DNA of 64,000 nt from Begonia masoniana (Eukaryota; Streptophyta; Magnoliopsida; Cucurbitales; Begoniaceae): positions 49,373,897 to 49,437,896 of the forward strand of contig CM039505.1 in NCBI GenBank assembly GCA_022432975.1, given 5' to 3'. Below are positions 1-10,864 of the stretch, piece by piece. The notes under the pieces were generated by a model that was given only the letters and a program-made list of their open reading frames with translations, was not told the origin of the DNA and ran no database searches. The first letter of the stretch is position 1. Each line of letters begins with the position of its first letter. The translations under genes were made by a program, and so were the position numbers.

Positions 1-501
1 TGACAAGCGATAAGAAGTACGAAAAAGCTTTAGAAAAATTAGTAGAGAATGATGGTTCTTTCTTGCATGAAATGAGAGGAGAAGATTCACCTACAATTGA
101 AGATTGATTATGCATTCAAGAATACATGAAATTTTTAGAGACATTTCACTCTATGACACTTCATGTTTCTGCTTCTCTACATATTACTGCAAATATGCAC
201 ATAGGTGAAGTGTGTAATTTGAAGATTGCTATTCATACACATGCTAATGGCGATAACATGATGCTAAGAAGAATGACAATCGAGATGCAAAAGAAGTTTG
301 ACAAATATTGGGGTTCTTTTGATAAAATAAACATGCTTGTATATGTTGCTGCTGTTCTTGATCCAAGCCACAAAACAAGATTTTTACGGCATTATTTAAC
401 CAGTTTATTTGACAGTGAAAGAGCGGCACGATACTTAAAGCATGTAGAAGATGTAATTAAAAAATTATATGTCGAATATAAATGTGATACCAATGAAGAT
501 C
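1..501 (+). pseudogene. hAT transposase, central part (interrupted)
   Basis: This is the central region of a plant hAT (Ac/RICESLEEPER-like) transposase, running off the left edge. The reading frame contains features of the RNase-H-like core: a segment around YVAAVLDPSHKTRF and the following LKHVEDVIKKLYVEY match the domain found just before the hAT dimerisation region. An in-frame TGA at 105-107 already breaks it. The frame is then cut at 501/502 by a solo LTR; the C-terminal half resumes at 3547. It is therefore a dead transposase. Family assignment comes from recognisable motifs; the catalytic residues of the N-terminal part lie outside the window. Confidence 0.8.
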
Positions 502-642
502 TGTAACACCCGGTTTTATCGGATTAATTCTCTATTCTTTTAATTAATGGTACACTTTAAATGGCAATAATAAAAGTAGGGTTAGTGGATGACTAGGTAA
601 GGGCATAAGAGTAATTGAAAATTTAAAAGTGGATAACGTATT

Positions 643-1533
643 TGTAACGACCCCTCATCCCAGCAAGATATTGTCCGCTCCGGGGATTGGGCCGCAGCCC
701 AATATCCTCCCCTCACGGCTTTGTTTGGCGAGAACTTCCCGGAAGGTCACCCAACCTAGAATTGCTCTCGCCGAAGCACGCTTAACTTTGGAGTTCTTAT
801 GGGATCCGTCGCCAATCGTGCTCCAAAACGCGTCTTGCTATTTAGGGAGGGATCTCTTACATATGTTTCATTTCCATGTACTTCCCCAAGCGATGTGGGT
901 TCGTAACGGCCCCTGCTTCAACGGAGAAACCACTCCGGCCCAGGTCAGCCCCAGGATCCGCGGAGCTTTACCCACCTCCGGCCCAGGTCAGCCCCAGGAT
1001 CAACGGAGAATGGGTGGTTCCTTATCAGTTCGTTGAAAGACGGGTCGTCACAATCACCCCCCCTCGGGGGCCCAACGTCCTCGTTGGCCACATTTTTGGT
1101 TGGGTACAGGCTCTGATACCATTTATAACGACCCCTCATCCCAGCAAGATATTGTCCGCTCCGGGGATTGGGCCGCAGCCCAATATCCTCCCCTCACGGC
1201 TTTGTTTGGCGAGAACTTCCCGTAAGGTCACCTAACCTGGAATTGCTCTCGCCGAAGCACGCTTAACTTCGGAGTTCTTATGGGATCCGTCGCCAATCGT
1301 ACTCCAAAACACGTCTTGCTATTTAGGGAGGGATCTCTTACATATGTTTCATTTCCATGTACTTCCCCAAGTGATGTGGGTTCGTAACGGCCCCTGCTTC
1401 AACGGAGAAACCACTCCAGCCCAGGTCAGCCCCAGGATCTGCGGAGCTTTACCCACCTCCGGCCCAGGTCAGCCCCAGGATCCGCGGAGAATGGGTGGTT
1501 CCTTATCAGTCCATTGAAAGACGGGTCGTCACA
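643..1533 (-). mobile_element. TRIM: miniature LTR retrotransposon
   Basis: Two 410-bp direct repeats (643-1052 and 1124-1533, about 14 differences by eye) with TGT...ACA ends enclose only 71 bp. The insertion is flanked by perfect 5-bp duplications GTATT (638-642 and 1534-1538). Read on the minus strand, the internal region begins two bases after the LTR with a primer-binding site complementary to initiator methionine tRNA and ends with a purine-rich tract, so the element is in minus orientation. It has no room for gag or pol and must have moved with proteins from another element. Each LTR also holds a short internal duplication around the GGCCCAGGTCAGCCCCAGGA motif. Confidence 0.93.
1109..1121 (-). 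other. tRNA-iMet primer-binding site of the TRIM
   Basis: On the minus strand this reads TGGTATCAGAGCC, the standard complement of the 3' end of plant initiator tRNA-Met, and it lies two bases from the LTR at 1124. It fixes the orientation of the TRIM. The matching polypurine tract (minus strand GAGGGGGGGTGAT) abuts the other LTR at about 1053-1065. Confidence 0.9.
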
Positions 1534-2092
1534 GTATTTAAGGAAAGAAGTTTGGGTTTAATGCACTGTAGCCGCGACTATTCCCTATTTTCTCTCTTTC
1601 GGTCTTCAGCTGAAGCAGCAGAGCTCTCTAGGCGATTCTTCTACTCGAATCTTCTCCGAACTAGGTGAGCCCTATTTCGATTTCTTGCTGTACTGGTAGC
1701 TATCGATGATTGGAGAGAGTATAAATATGAGTTTTGTGAATGCTGTATGGGTAAGCTAGTCCGAGTTTTGTGGTAAATCGGGAATGTGCTATGAACTAAA
1801 CTTCCAAACTAGTTTCGCTAGATTTCTGGATAGATTATAATGAGGCTTAGTAGAAATCTGATTAATATTCTGTTTATGACTTAGGTGAACAAAACTTCTG
1901 AAGTAGTTTGAAACCGAGCATTTCCAGGAGAGTCAGGTAAGTGAAGTATGCTTGTGTCTTCAGGCCTACATCACAAAACAGTAGGATTGTGTATGCTTGA
2001 TTGTGTTTGTATGTCATGCATCATATTTTGAAAGTATACGAAAATGAATTTACATAAAATGACATGGTAAGGAATGAACAGACTGTAACAGT

Positions 2093-2281
2093 TGTTAAGG
2101 GAACTAATCCGCCCCTTAATCAAGAGAGAAGATGTATGACTTTGGGGGAAGTGATCCAAACCCCAATTTCACAGGGAGATCTGAACAGTTTGTTAAGGGA
2201 ACTAGTCCGCCCCTTAATCGAGAGAAAGGACGTATGACTTTGGGAGAAATGATCCAACTTTCAATTTCACAGGGGGATCAG
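2093..2281. repeat. Two-copy tandem repeat of about 95 bp
   Basis: Two adjacent copies share the core GTTAAGGGAACTA, CCGCCCCTTAATC and CAATTTCACAGGG, with several substitutions. They lie inside the first solo LTR. A comparable but unrelated duplication sits at a similar place in the second solo LTR. Confidence 0.75.
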
Positions 2282-2783
2282 ATTAGAAACGAATGCATAT
2301 GCAACTGAGATGAGAAAGTAGAAATTTGTATGTTTAGGAATTTATGTTCAGCATTTCATTCATGACTGCTTTACTTACTTAGCATTAGGCTAATAGATGA
2401 GTTTTGTGATGTAAGTGCTGAGCATTCAACAGGTGAATTCCCTTAGTTTACTGAGGAATAGGTGAAGTTGGAGGAGCACTTCTATGCTACGGTTAGGTGT
2501 TCTGATGAGGCGGTTTAACTTTTGTCTGAATGAGAGTTTTTAGTGGTTAGGTATTCTGATGAAGTGTTCTGAGAATTTTAAATGATAGTAGAAGTTTGAT
2601 ACTGCATTTAACGCTTCTGTGAACTTCTTTTCTGGATTTAGAAATATGATTTGATTTCGATTGTAGTTTGCTATTCTGAATTTCTAAGAATTGTGGATTT
2701 GTGTTGATCAGAATGATTTTAGTAAAATGTGCGAAAATCGTTTTGCAGTCGGGTTTGCTCCTTATTAGAGTCTCTTTTGGTCT

Positions 2784-3207
2784 ATCGGTAGAAATGTATA
2801 ATAAGTTTGTCGTTTTGTGATCGGTGTGAGTTAGATGAATAAATCATCCGGCTTACGTCATCGGTAGAAGTGTATAATAAGTTTGTAGTTTTGTGATCGG
2901 TGTGAGTTAGATGAGTGAATCATCTGGCTTACGTGATCGGTAGAAGTGTATAATAAGTTTGTCGTTTTGTGATCGGTGTGAGTTAGATGAATAAATCATT
3001 TGGCTTACGTCATCGGTAGAAGTGTATAATAAGTTTGTCGTTTTGATCGGTGTAAGTTAGATGAATAAATCATCCGGCTTACGTCATCGGTAGAAGTTTA
3101 TAATAAGTTTGTCGTTTTGTGATCGGTGTGAGCTAGATGAGTGAATCATCCGGCTTATGTTATCGGTAGAATTGTATAATAAGTTTTTTCATTTTGTGAT
3201 CGGTGGA
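2784..3207. repeat. 76-bp tandem repeat, about 5.6 copies
   Basis: The unit starts ATCGGTAGAAGTGTATAATA and has a second half starting GATCGGTGTGAGTTAGATGA. Copies begin near 2784, 2860, 2936, 3012 and 3086; the fourth lacks two bases. Copies differ at a few positions. The array lies in the 3' part of the first solo LTR and has no coding meaning. Confidence 0.93.
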
Positions 3208-3546
3208 AGCCTTCAGTTTCTGTTTCCGCCCCTTTTCGTTGACTTTGCTTATCGGCAGATATGTTTGACTCTTACGATTTTTAAAATTTTCAAGCTTAAG
3301 TCTTGATCTCTTCTGGCCGAATTATTTCTCAATATTTTAACTGATTATTCAAACATTGTTTCGTAGCTCTGCTTAATTCTGTTTTGCTCAAAAGAATTTC
3401 TGTTGCAAGATTTAAATGTTTTGAGACTTTAGAAAAAAAATGTCAAATTTTGACTTTCGAGCGAAGTTTTAAATTTGGTCCAAAATTTCTCAATTATGTT
3501 CGGATTATGTGTAACGAACTGGGTTCAGAGGACTCGGGGCGTTATA

Positions 3547-4154
3547 AGATTAGACTCTAAGTAGCAATAATATTTGACGAAAGTATCGAAAGTCAACAAG
3601 TTCTCCGGTGCAAATTTGTTCAAGTGAAGTGTACTCGATGTTTTATGGGTCTGGAAATTCTTTTGAGTGCAACGATGAAACTAATATGCAGAAATTGATT
3701 AATATTTGTCTGAAAAATTGGAGAATTTATCAGACAATTCTGACTTATTGTTTTGGTGGAAGAGGAACTCCATTAAATATCAAATTTTGAGTGAAATTGC
3801 AAAAGATATATTGGTAATTCCAATTTCTACAGTAGCTTCAGAATCTGCTTTTAGTTGTGGTGGTCGAGTTCTTGATGTCTTTTGCAATTCTCTATCTCCT
3901 CAAAGTGTTGAAACTCTTATATGCTCTCAAAGTTGGTTAAAAACATTCAACCATTTTAAAGTTCCTCAAATTATTGATGAAGATTTAAAAGATAGTACCA
4001 TAACGACTATAGAAGAAGGTTCGACCATTCAAATATTTAGTTGTTTTACATCTTTATCTCTAATTATTAATTAATATTTTTAATTTTTTTTCATTTTGCA
4101 GATTCGGCTATCGATGAAAATTTTGTAGAAGATGACATGTCATTAAAGACTTGA
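3547..4154 (+). pseudogene. hAT transposase, C-terminal dimerisation region
   Basis: This is the continuation of the transposase broken at 501. The frame from 3706 encodes the conserved hAT C-terminal dimerisation block, with WWKRNSIKYQILSEIAKDIL followed by IPISTVASESAFSCGGRVLD and a helix ending LICSQSWLK. An intron probably lies around 4046-4100: the TTTTGCAG at 4094-4101 could be an acceptor leading to DSAIDENFVEDDMS and a TGA at 4152-4154. The first part (3547-3705) contains stops and frameshifts. Together with 1-501 it is the relic of one gene. Confidence 0.85.
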
Positions 4155-4369
4155 TATGGACCTGGTGGCAATTATAGACTTTTTTAATTCGAGCAATTAC
4201 GGTTTGAAATTTATTTCTTGGACTTTGAAATAGAATCGACTACAAAATTGAATTTTATATTTAGTTTGTATTTATAAAGTAGTTGATCTTGGATTTAGTT
4301 TCTTGAATTTTATTTAATGTTTGATAATGTTGAATTTAGTTTCTCACTCTCAATTTGAATGTTAGATAG

Positions 4370-4494
4370 TTAAATTGAGTTGGATAATTAGATTTAATTG
4401 GATTGTTGGATTTAGTTGGATAGTTGGATTTAGTTGGATAGTTTGATTTAATTGGATGGTTGCATAGTTGGATTTAATTAGATAGTTCAATTTA
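4370..4494. repeat. Short degenerate minisatellite
   Basis: Imperfect repeats of a roughly 18-20 bp unit related to TTGGATAGTTGGATTTAGT lie in the hAT 3' region. The array is split by the MULE at 4495 and the solo LTR at 5599, and resumes at 8391. Confidence 0.75.
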
Positions 4495-5580
4495 GGGAAA
4501 AATTCAATTTAGACCCCAACGTATGGGGTCAGTGGGCATTTGGTACCTAACGTTTTTTTTTATACCCAATCAAACCCTATCGTATAAAACGTTTTTCATT
4601 CAAACCCTACCGTTAAAAAGGCCTTTAAAATTAGCACATGCGCCGCACGTGCGATGATTAATCCTCAAAATACCCTCGTGTTAAAATTGTAAAAGTTAAA
4701 AAATTGGCCGAAGCCCTCCTGTTAAAAAATGGGCAGCTCTCACATCTAGACAACTTGCACAACGACGACGTAGAAGATGAGGCTCCGTAGAAACACTCCA
4801 TTTCTGGTTCGAAGGAAAAAATCCAGAACCTAGCCAAACTAGTCGACAAAGACCCATTTTATTTTTCGCAGCTGGGTCTTTCTTTTTCTTCTTATTTTAG
4901 TTCCAGAAGAAAAATCCTTCCAATCGAACCCATTTCAAAACATCAATCTCCCATGGCGATTCTGAAATCAGCCCCGAATTTTTCTGTCTTCATCTTCAAG
5001 AAGCAGAAATCAATGGCGGCTCAGAAAATGGAATTGAAGATTGAAAGCAGTAGAGAAAGATGCGGAAAAAGGATCGAGAGAGTAGTGACGATCCTGTACA
5101 GGTACAATCATGGCGAAATTGAAGCAAAATCTATTTTTTTCCTTTGCTCCTTTTCTGTAGATGATATTGTTATTGTCTGCATGTCAATGGTGAAGATTTG
5201 AGCGATGATTACCTCTGTAATTTGATAAAAAAATGGAAAGAAACACTTTCTGAAATTCTTGTTGAACTGCAAAAACAACAAATTTTCATCTCCCCCGTTT
5301 CCTCTTCTGGGGCTTCTCCTTCGGCCCCTAACTGTTTCAGACTTCGCTCCATTCGTTCCCGTCAGAGTTTTTGGCCGTCACGGGCTAGCGAGAGAGAGAG
5401 AGAAAACAAAGGGTAGTTTGGAAATTTTGAAAGGGGATCTGTTAATTTTAACTAAAAAATTGACGGGAGGGTTTGAATGGCAAACGTTTTATACAATAGG
5501 ATTTGATTGGATACAAAAAAAACGTTAGGTACCAAATGACCACTGACCCCATACGTTAAGATCTAAATTGAACTTTTCCC
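4495..5580. mobile_element. Non-autonomous Mutator-like element (MULE)
   Basis: Long terminal inverted repeats begin GGGAAAAATTCAATTTAGA at the left and, read on the minus strand, GGGAAAAGTTCAATTTAGA at the right. Similarity continues for more than 100 bp through the shared ACGTATGGGGTCAGTGG and GGTACCTAACGTTTT segments. Perfect 9-bp duplications TTCAATTTA flank it (4486-4494 and 5581-5589), the Mutator signature. No transposase is present. The interior (4640-5400) is richer in GC and resembles a captured host gene 5' region with several ATGs, but I recognise no product. Confidence 0.92.
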
Positions 5581-5598
5581 TTCAATTTATTAGATAGT

Positions 5599-8390
5599 TG
5601 TAACACCCAAAAAAATTTCCTCAACGTTAATTGTTTAATACCCGGGATTTCCTCAATGGGAGTTGCCTTTAGATTAGAATATGTTAGGGAAGTCTAATAA
5701 AGATCCTAGGGTTATGCTAAGTTAGAAAGTAGAAAGTGAGGTTTGGAGAGGAAACCATAAAGTTGAAATAGTTAGAATTATAGTTAATTGAGTAATTAAA
5801 GTAAGGAAAATGTAAAAAAAAAAAAAAGAGAGGAGAAAGTGTGATTTGCCCACGTTGAAAGTAAAGAAGTGGAAAGTTTTAATAGTTGGAAAAGTCAAGA
5901 AGCTAAAGGAAATTAAGTGTTGAAAAGTCAAAAGAAAAAGAAGTTTGAAAAGTCAATTTGATTTATGAACCAATGGGAGAAAAAAGTAAAGATTTAGAGT
6001 CAAAAAGGGAAGTGAATGGTGTGTCTTTACGTTGTTGATACGGAGGAGGAGAAAAAGAAAGAGAAAGGTGTGGGGTATTTTGTAAAATAAGAAAAGTTGG
6101 AGGGAAAAACTTAAAAGTAAAAATTGTGTAGGTTAAATTAGGAAACTACCTTCTTCTTTCCCCATTTCTTCCACGATTTTTCAGAACCATGGATGAGCAT
6201 CCCCTTCCTTCTTTCTTCAACTTTGGCCAAGGTTTAAGGTAATAATTAAGTGGGGTTTTGGTTTTATGCATAATAGTAGTGGATTTTAGTGTTTAGAATG
6301 AGTTTTAGTGAGTTTTGGAGGGAGTTTAGGAAACCCTAAAATGGAACTCCGAAATTCTTCATTCCTTTGCTAGATTTCTTCCTACTTTTGATTGTTTGTA
6401 CCTTAAATAAGTTGGTTTAGATTGTTTTTGGAGTTAGATTAGAGATATTGTGAAAGTTGTGCAAAAACCTATTTTGTTGATCAATGTACCTCGGTTCTGT
6501 TTTGTTGTGTTTGATCGGCTATGGGTGTTTGGCTGTTAAATTTGAGTGTTTCAATGAAAAGTAGATGTGTAGAGGTTTACGGATTGGGGTGACACGTCAA
6601 AATCCATTGAAAAACGAATAAGTTATGGCCGTTTGAAGTTGGACGCTAAAAATTGTGGTGAAAATGGGGTTTTAGGAATTAAACGCTAAGTGGTTCATTT
6701 GGTTGTTAGTTTTGGTTAAGAAATTTCCTTAGAATTTCTTAGGTTGATACTAAATGAGTTTTCCCTATTTGTTAGGTTGTCGAGCGAGTAAATTAATCGG
6801 ACGAAGTGAGCAATTACGTGCCGAGCAGTCAGGTAAGTAGTGGTTTGCAATCGTTTTGCCTTCAGGCCTACACTATAGAACGGTAGGGTTAACGGTCGGT
6901 TTCTTGTTTCGCGTTGTGTTGTGTTGCGTATTCTTCTGGCATGCATCACGGTTTTTTTTAAGTTATGAAAACTAGTTTTGTGCATTGTTTTGAATTGCGA
7001 GTGTGAATTGTAATAAGATAATAAGGATTGCAAGAATTGGTCTCGAGTAAATTGGCCTTGTCAGGAATAAGTGCTGGAGTGTAGCACCCCGAAGGGATTT
7101 TTACGAGAGAGTGGTTTAGCTAAATTGCAAGAACTGGTCTCGAGTAAATTTGGTCTTGTTGGGAATAAGTCCTGAAGTGTAGCACCCCGAAGGGATTTTT
7201 ACGAGAGAGTGGTTGGGCTAAAAGATTTAAAACATCGTGAGTATGAACTCCTAGACAGTCATAGGGTTCTACGATCGGTGTGGGGAGGAAAATCATGCTT
7301 GGCCATCCTAGACAGTTATGGGATGTGTGCTAACCGGTTTTGCTTGGTTGGATCAAGGTGTGGCCATCTTAGACAGTTATGAGATGTGTGCCTACTCGAT
7401 CCACACAGCTTATGAAAAGATTAATGCAACGAACATGTAACGAGCACAATTGAGAGTTAGAAATTACATGTGATAGGATTGGGTTGCATTGTGTGATATG
7501 TGCATTCGTTATTCCCTACTTACTAAGCATTAGACTTACTTTTTGGATTCTATGGTGTAGGTAGCAATATATTCACAGGTGAGGTTGATGAGGGAGCCCA
7601 GGATTAGGCAGCAGTCGGAGGTGCACGGAGCATGCCGGTGCATGCCGGTGTCGGGGTGTCTTGGCCATGTTCTTCGGGAAGTTTTGCGGGAATTTCGGTA
7701 TTTTGCATTGTAGATAGTTTTCTTTTAACTATTTTGGATGGTTGTGGGCAGTGGTCTTTTGATGAACGGTTTGTATGTAAATGATGTGGTTAAAACTATT
7801 TGATTTCAGATTTTGGTTTATAAACTTACAGTCGTTATGATGCTCGTTTTTTTAGTATAACAAACAACGTCGGGTCCTTCGATTTCCACGTTTTTGTTGA
7901 TATTTTGGAGTCGGTTTTCCAAGATTTTTACGGGTCATGGAGTCGGGATCGTCGGGAAGGGTTGGTAAAAATTTTGGGTGATTTTGAAGTGTTTGGCTTA
8001 GGAAAAAGTGGAAGAAAAAAGGAGGTGGTCGAAGAAGGAGCGCAGCGCCGATCGATCGGCAGGCGCCCCTGTAGATCGCTTGGCGACCCGAGAGGTCGCC
8101 AATCGATCGGCACCTCGCTCGCGTGGGGTGGCACGCCCGGGTCGCTGCTGCGCGTGCGGTGCGCGCACGCGCCGCCCAAACCAGACCAGCTCGATTTTTT
8201 TTTAAAATTTTTTGTTTTAACCCGACATTTTTCGACGTATTTTAAATGTATTTTAGGCACATTTTCCAACCATTTTTTAGGGTTCGTAAAACCCAAAAAT
8301 CGAGTCAAAAATTATTTTAAATTACGTTTTAAACATAGTTTAGATTAGCAAAGTAGCGCACCGAGCCGGGGTGGGTTCGGGGACGTTACA
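5599..8390 (+). mobile_element. Second solo LTR, 2.8 kb (Tekay-like)
   Basis: It begins TGTAACACCC and ends GGGGACGTTACA, with perfect 5-bp flanking duplications ATAGT (5594-5598 and 8391-8395). It shares the CAGGTAAGT and CTTCAGGCCTACA boxes with the LTR at 502-3546. No gag or pol is present, so it is a solo LTR left by recombination. A GC-rich patch at 8040-8190 (GATCGATCGGCAGGCGCCCC and similar) gives long shadow reading frames on both strands, which I do not regard as genes. Confidence 0.88.
7028..7214. repeat. Tandem duplication of about 100 bp
   Basis: Two copies share TGGTCTCGAGTAAATT and GTGTAGCACCCCGAAGGGAT, inside the second solo LTR. A shorter repeat follows at 7230-7400, built on the motif CTAGACAGTTATGGGATGTGTGC. 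Confidence 0.8.
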
Positions 8391-8577
8391 ATAGTTGGAT
8401 TTAATTAGGTGTGTTTTCCTGTTTAAGTTTTTTTGCAGTTTTGCAATTTTAACATAAAAAAAAAAAAAAAAAAACAGATGGGAGGAACCGGTTCTGGTTC
8501 TGGGACTTAAAATCCCAAATAGTCTGATCCAGTCTGATTCCAAGCGGGAACCGGGACCGGACTGTGCCCACCCCTAC
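8391..8577 (+). mobile_element. Right end of the hAT element
   Basis: After the solo LTR the interrupted minisatellite resumes, followed by an A tract and a region rich in GGAACCGG/GGGACCGGACTG. It ends GTGCCCACCCCTAC, which fits plant hAT termini (reverse complement TAGGGGTGGGCAC). The element would run from left of the window to about 8576. Its left end is not visible, so the 8-bp target duplication cannot be tested. Confidence 0.6.
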
Positions 8578-8604
8578 AATTTATGGATATAATTTAATAT
8601 TTCA

Positions 8605-8947
8605 GGTGAAAATTTGAAGCTCCCACGTGCACTTAACGTGGTTGTTGACGGAAAGATTAAAAAGGTCAAGGCTGATAACAGAATCATAGTACGAAGTTCG
8701 GTTTGTCGATTTTTTTAGTAGAGGAGTCTACCTGAAATTATGGGTATAGTACATGGTTAAAATCGATAGTTTGCTAGGTGAAAATTTGAAGCTCCCACGT
8801 GCACTTAACGTGGGTGTTGACAAAAAGATTAAAAAGGTAAAAGCCGATGACGGAATCATAATACAGGGTTCAGTTTGCCCATTTTTTTTAGTTGAGTGGG
8901 TTTCATGAAATTACGGGTATAATACAGGATTAAAAATCAATAGTTTT
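8605..8947. repeat. Tandem pair of a MITE-related 170-bp segment
   Basis: Two direct copies (about 8605-8776 and 8777-8947) start AGGTGAAAATTTGAAGCTCC and share CCACGTGCACTTAACGTGG. Their right parts (GTTTGTCGATTTTTTTAGTA, TATAGTACATGG, ATCGATAG) match the right half of the MITE family at 38951-39324 and 62994-63243. Confidence 0.75.
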
Positions 8948-10542
8948 CCTTTTATTTTTATAACCATAGATTAAGCTTGAAATGAATGAGCATATTTCGA
9001 CATAAATTATTAATATGTTATGTACTTACTCTAATAAATAAATGTCACCTAGTTGATATGTTATATGATAAAATAAAAAATGTAACGAATATTTCGTTAT
9101 AAATGATATCTCAATAAATAGTTTGGAAGAAAAAGAGAAATGCCATTTGAGCCTCAGAGATAATGATAATTCGAGATCAATTTCGACTATCATCACTATG
9201 TGATTATTTTAAAAGATATTACATTATTTTTTTATAAAAAAAAACTCTAAATCTAAAAGTTGAATTCTAATACTGCTTGTTTAAAACAAACATACATATA
9301 AAGAGTAATACTAGGTTTACCATCCAATTTTAAATTCTAATTTTATCTCAATATGTGTTAGTCATCAATTATTAAATATGACATTTACAAATTAATAAGT
9401 AGTGCGTCGTCATGTAAAATACGTAGAAAAATAGAGAGTAAACCATAAAATCATAAAAATTTGCTTCACCAAAAAAAAAATCATAATTTTATTTTTTGTT
9501 CATAAATAATGGAAAAACACAAAAGGAGTCTAAATATAGACAATTTCATTGCTACCCTTCTACAAATAATTATATAGAATGAATAAATAAATAATTATTT
9601 TGAGTCAAATAATGTAAAAATGATAATTTATAATTTATTGGTAGGTATTTATATGATATCAACAATGAAAAAATAATAATAATACGAAAGTGAAAATAAC
9701 AAAAAATATATAATTTAGCATAACAACAAAGGTGTTTTAGTAAAATCACATTGATAGGAGGCCCATTTTATTTTCAATTGATGATAAATTATTTATTTTT
9801 TAAAATTTAAAATATATCCAATTATACATTGTAATTAGCCAATTTACCAAAACATGTCATCATATCAAAAGAATTTGTACAAACTATTTGATTTTCTTTC
9901 TCCGATGACACGTTTGATGCTCGGTTATCGTTATATATACGATGCGATTGACACTAAATCTCACCAGTTTTGCATGGAATACCAGACTTCGTGACGAAAA
10001 ATTTGATACGAGACATCTTTGGAGTGATCGACTTGAACTCACATGTATAATCAACTCGGGAAATTGGTTCGGTTTGGGACGGTTATGCACGATGGAGAAA
10101 TTCTTTACAGTTCGGAGGAAGGAATATCCGTGGATCATAGTTCAGTTTTTGGTTCTAGTGTTCGAACCAAAAACAGTGCGAACCATACAAAAACCGCACC
10201 ATTGGTCAACCTATACCCAACCCACTTCTACCTGGCCCACGCAACTTCTACTCGGCTTAGCCCAGACCCAGACCCTGCCTACTGGCTGGGGTTATCGTTT
10301 GAGACGATTCGTCTCAATTCGAGTCGATGAATCTAACATTCATCTACATTCCTCAGAGAAAGTTTCCCTGCTTCTGCTGTTCGCCAATCGCCACTCCCAG
10401 TCGCCATTTCGCAGTTCGCACTTCGCGTTTTTCCATTAACAGTCGCTGTTCGCCGTTCGATGAGGGCGAAACCGTTCTTCCGACTCGGCAGTTCAGGTCA
10501 CGCCGAAGCCATTCTTCCGAGTTCACGTTCTGATTTTGTAAT
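8948..10542. other. AT-rich intergenic region
   Basis: No gene is supported. 8948-9880 is AT-rich. 10040-10330 contains stretches such as GGTTCGGTTTGGGACGG that resemble decayed non-autonomous hAT sequence, and 10330-10540 is C-rich with short open frames of no recognisable product. Confidence 0.5.
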
Positions 10543-10735
10543 CCAGAAATCAGACAGTTTTGAAGCAGAGAAGAGGAGAAAGGAACTTGGGAAATAGAGA
10601 TAGGAATGGTTCTGCCAAATAGCTTGAGAGCTGAATCAATGGAGTTCTTGTCAGGCAGGGGAGGGGACTTTTCCCGCGCTCATCTCATCTTCAATCCACT
10701 ATTTTTGGTTCAGAATCATTGCATCCCAACGCAGA
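10543..10735 (-). pseudogene. Decayed tandem copy of Dof exon 1
   Basis: This block aligns with 11958-12183, the exon 1 region of the Dof gene. The minus strand still encodes [13 protein letters not shown] in one frame, the conserved exon 1 motif, but the upstream part has a stop and a frameshift after an MSAGK-like start, and the exon is not followed by any Dof domain. It lies about 130 bp beyond the stop codon of the Dof gene on the same strand. It is best read as a partial tandem duplication that has lost function. Confidence 0.8.
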
Positions 10736-10864
10736 AATTGGAATGATTCAAATAGGAATGGATCATTGAAGCAATGGAATTAAAAGAGAAGAGGTTTGAT
10801 CTTTGGTGAGAAAGAGACCAAGAAATTGAACTCTATGACAGTTTACAATCACTGTTTTTAGAAT

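Larger units (their letters stand above)
502..3546 (+). mobile_element. Solo LTR (Tekay-like Ty3-gypsy type) inserted in the hAT transposase
   Basis: The element starts TGTAACACCC and ends GGGGCGTTATA, a decayed version of the usual GTTACA end. It is flanked by AGATC (497-501) and AGATT (3547-3551), a 5-bp target duplication with one mismatch. There is no coding capacity. The same motifs (a CAGGTAAGT box followed by CTTCAGGCCTACA) occur in the second solo LTR at 5599-8390, so both belong to related families. Without the nested TRIM and its target duplication it is about 2.15 kb. Long LTRs with TGTAACACC ends are typical of Tekay/Del chromoviruses; that clade name is an inference. Confidence 0.75.

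Noticed and set aside
1109..1121. Match to a tRNA-Met end, suggesting a tRNA gene
   Set aside because: Only the 13-base complement of the tRNA 3' end is present, next to an LTR, so it is a primer-binding site.
629..1235. Overlapping open frames of 119-135 codons
   Set aside because: They are shadows of the two TRIM LTRs and repeat each other; no protein family is recognisable.
2784..3207. Regular array resembling a CRISPR
   Set aside because: The whole 76-bp unit repeats with no unique spacers, and the genome is a plant's.
7905..8348. Long opposing open frames on both strands
   Set aside because: They follow a GC-rich patch inside a solo LTR and show no conserved motif.
9942..10533. Plus-strand open frames of up to 165 codons
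   Set aside because: No recognisable domain; composition resembles decayed non-autonomous hAT sequence.
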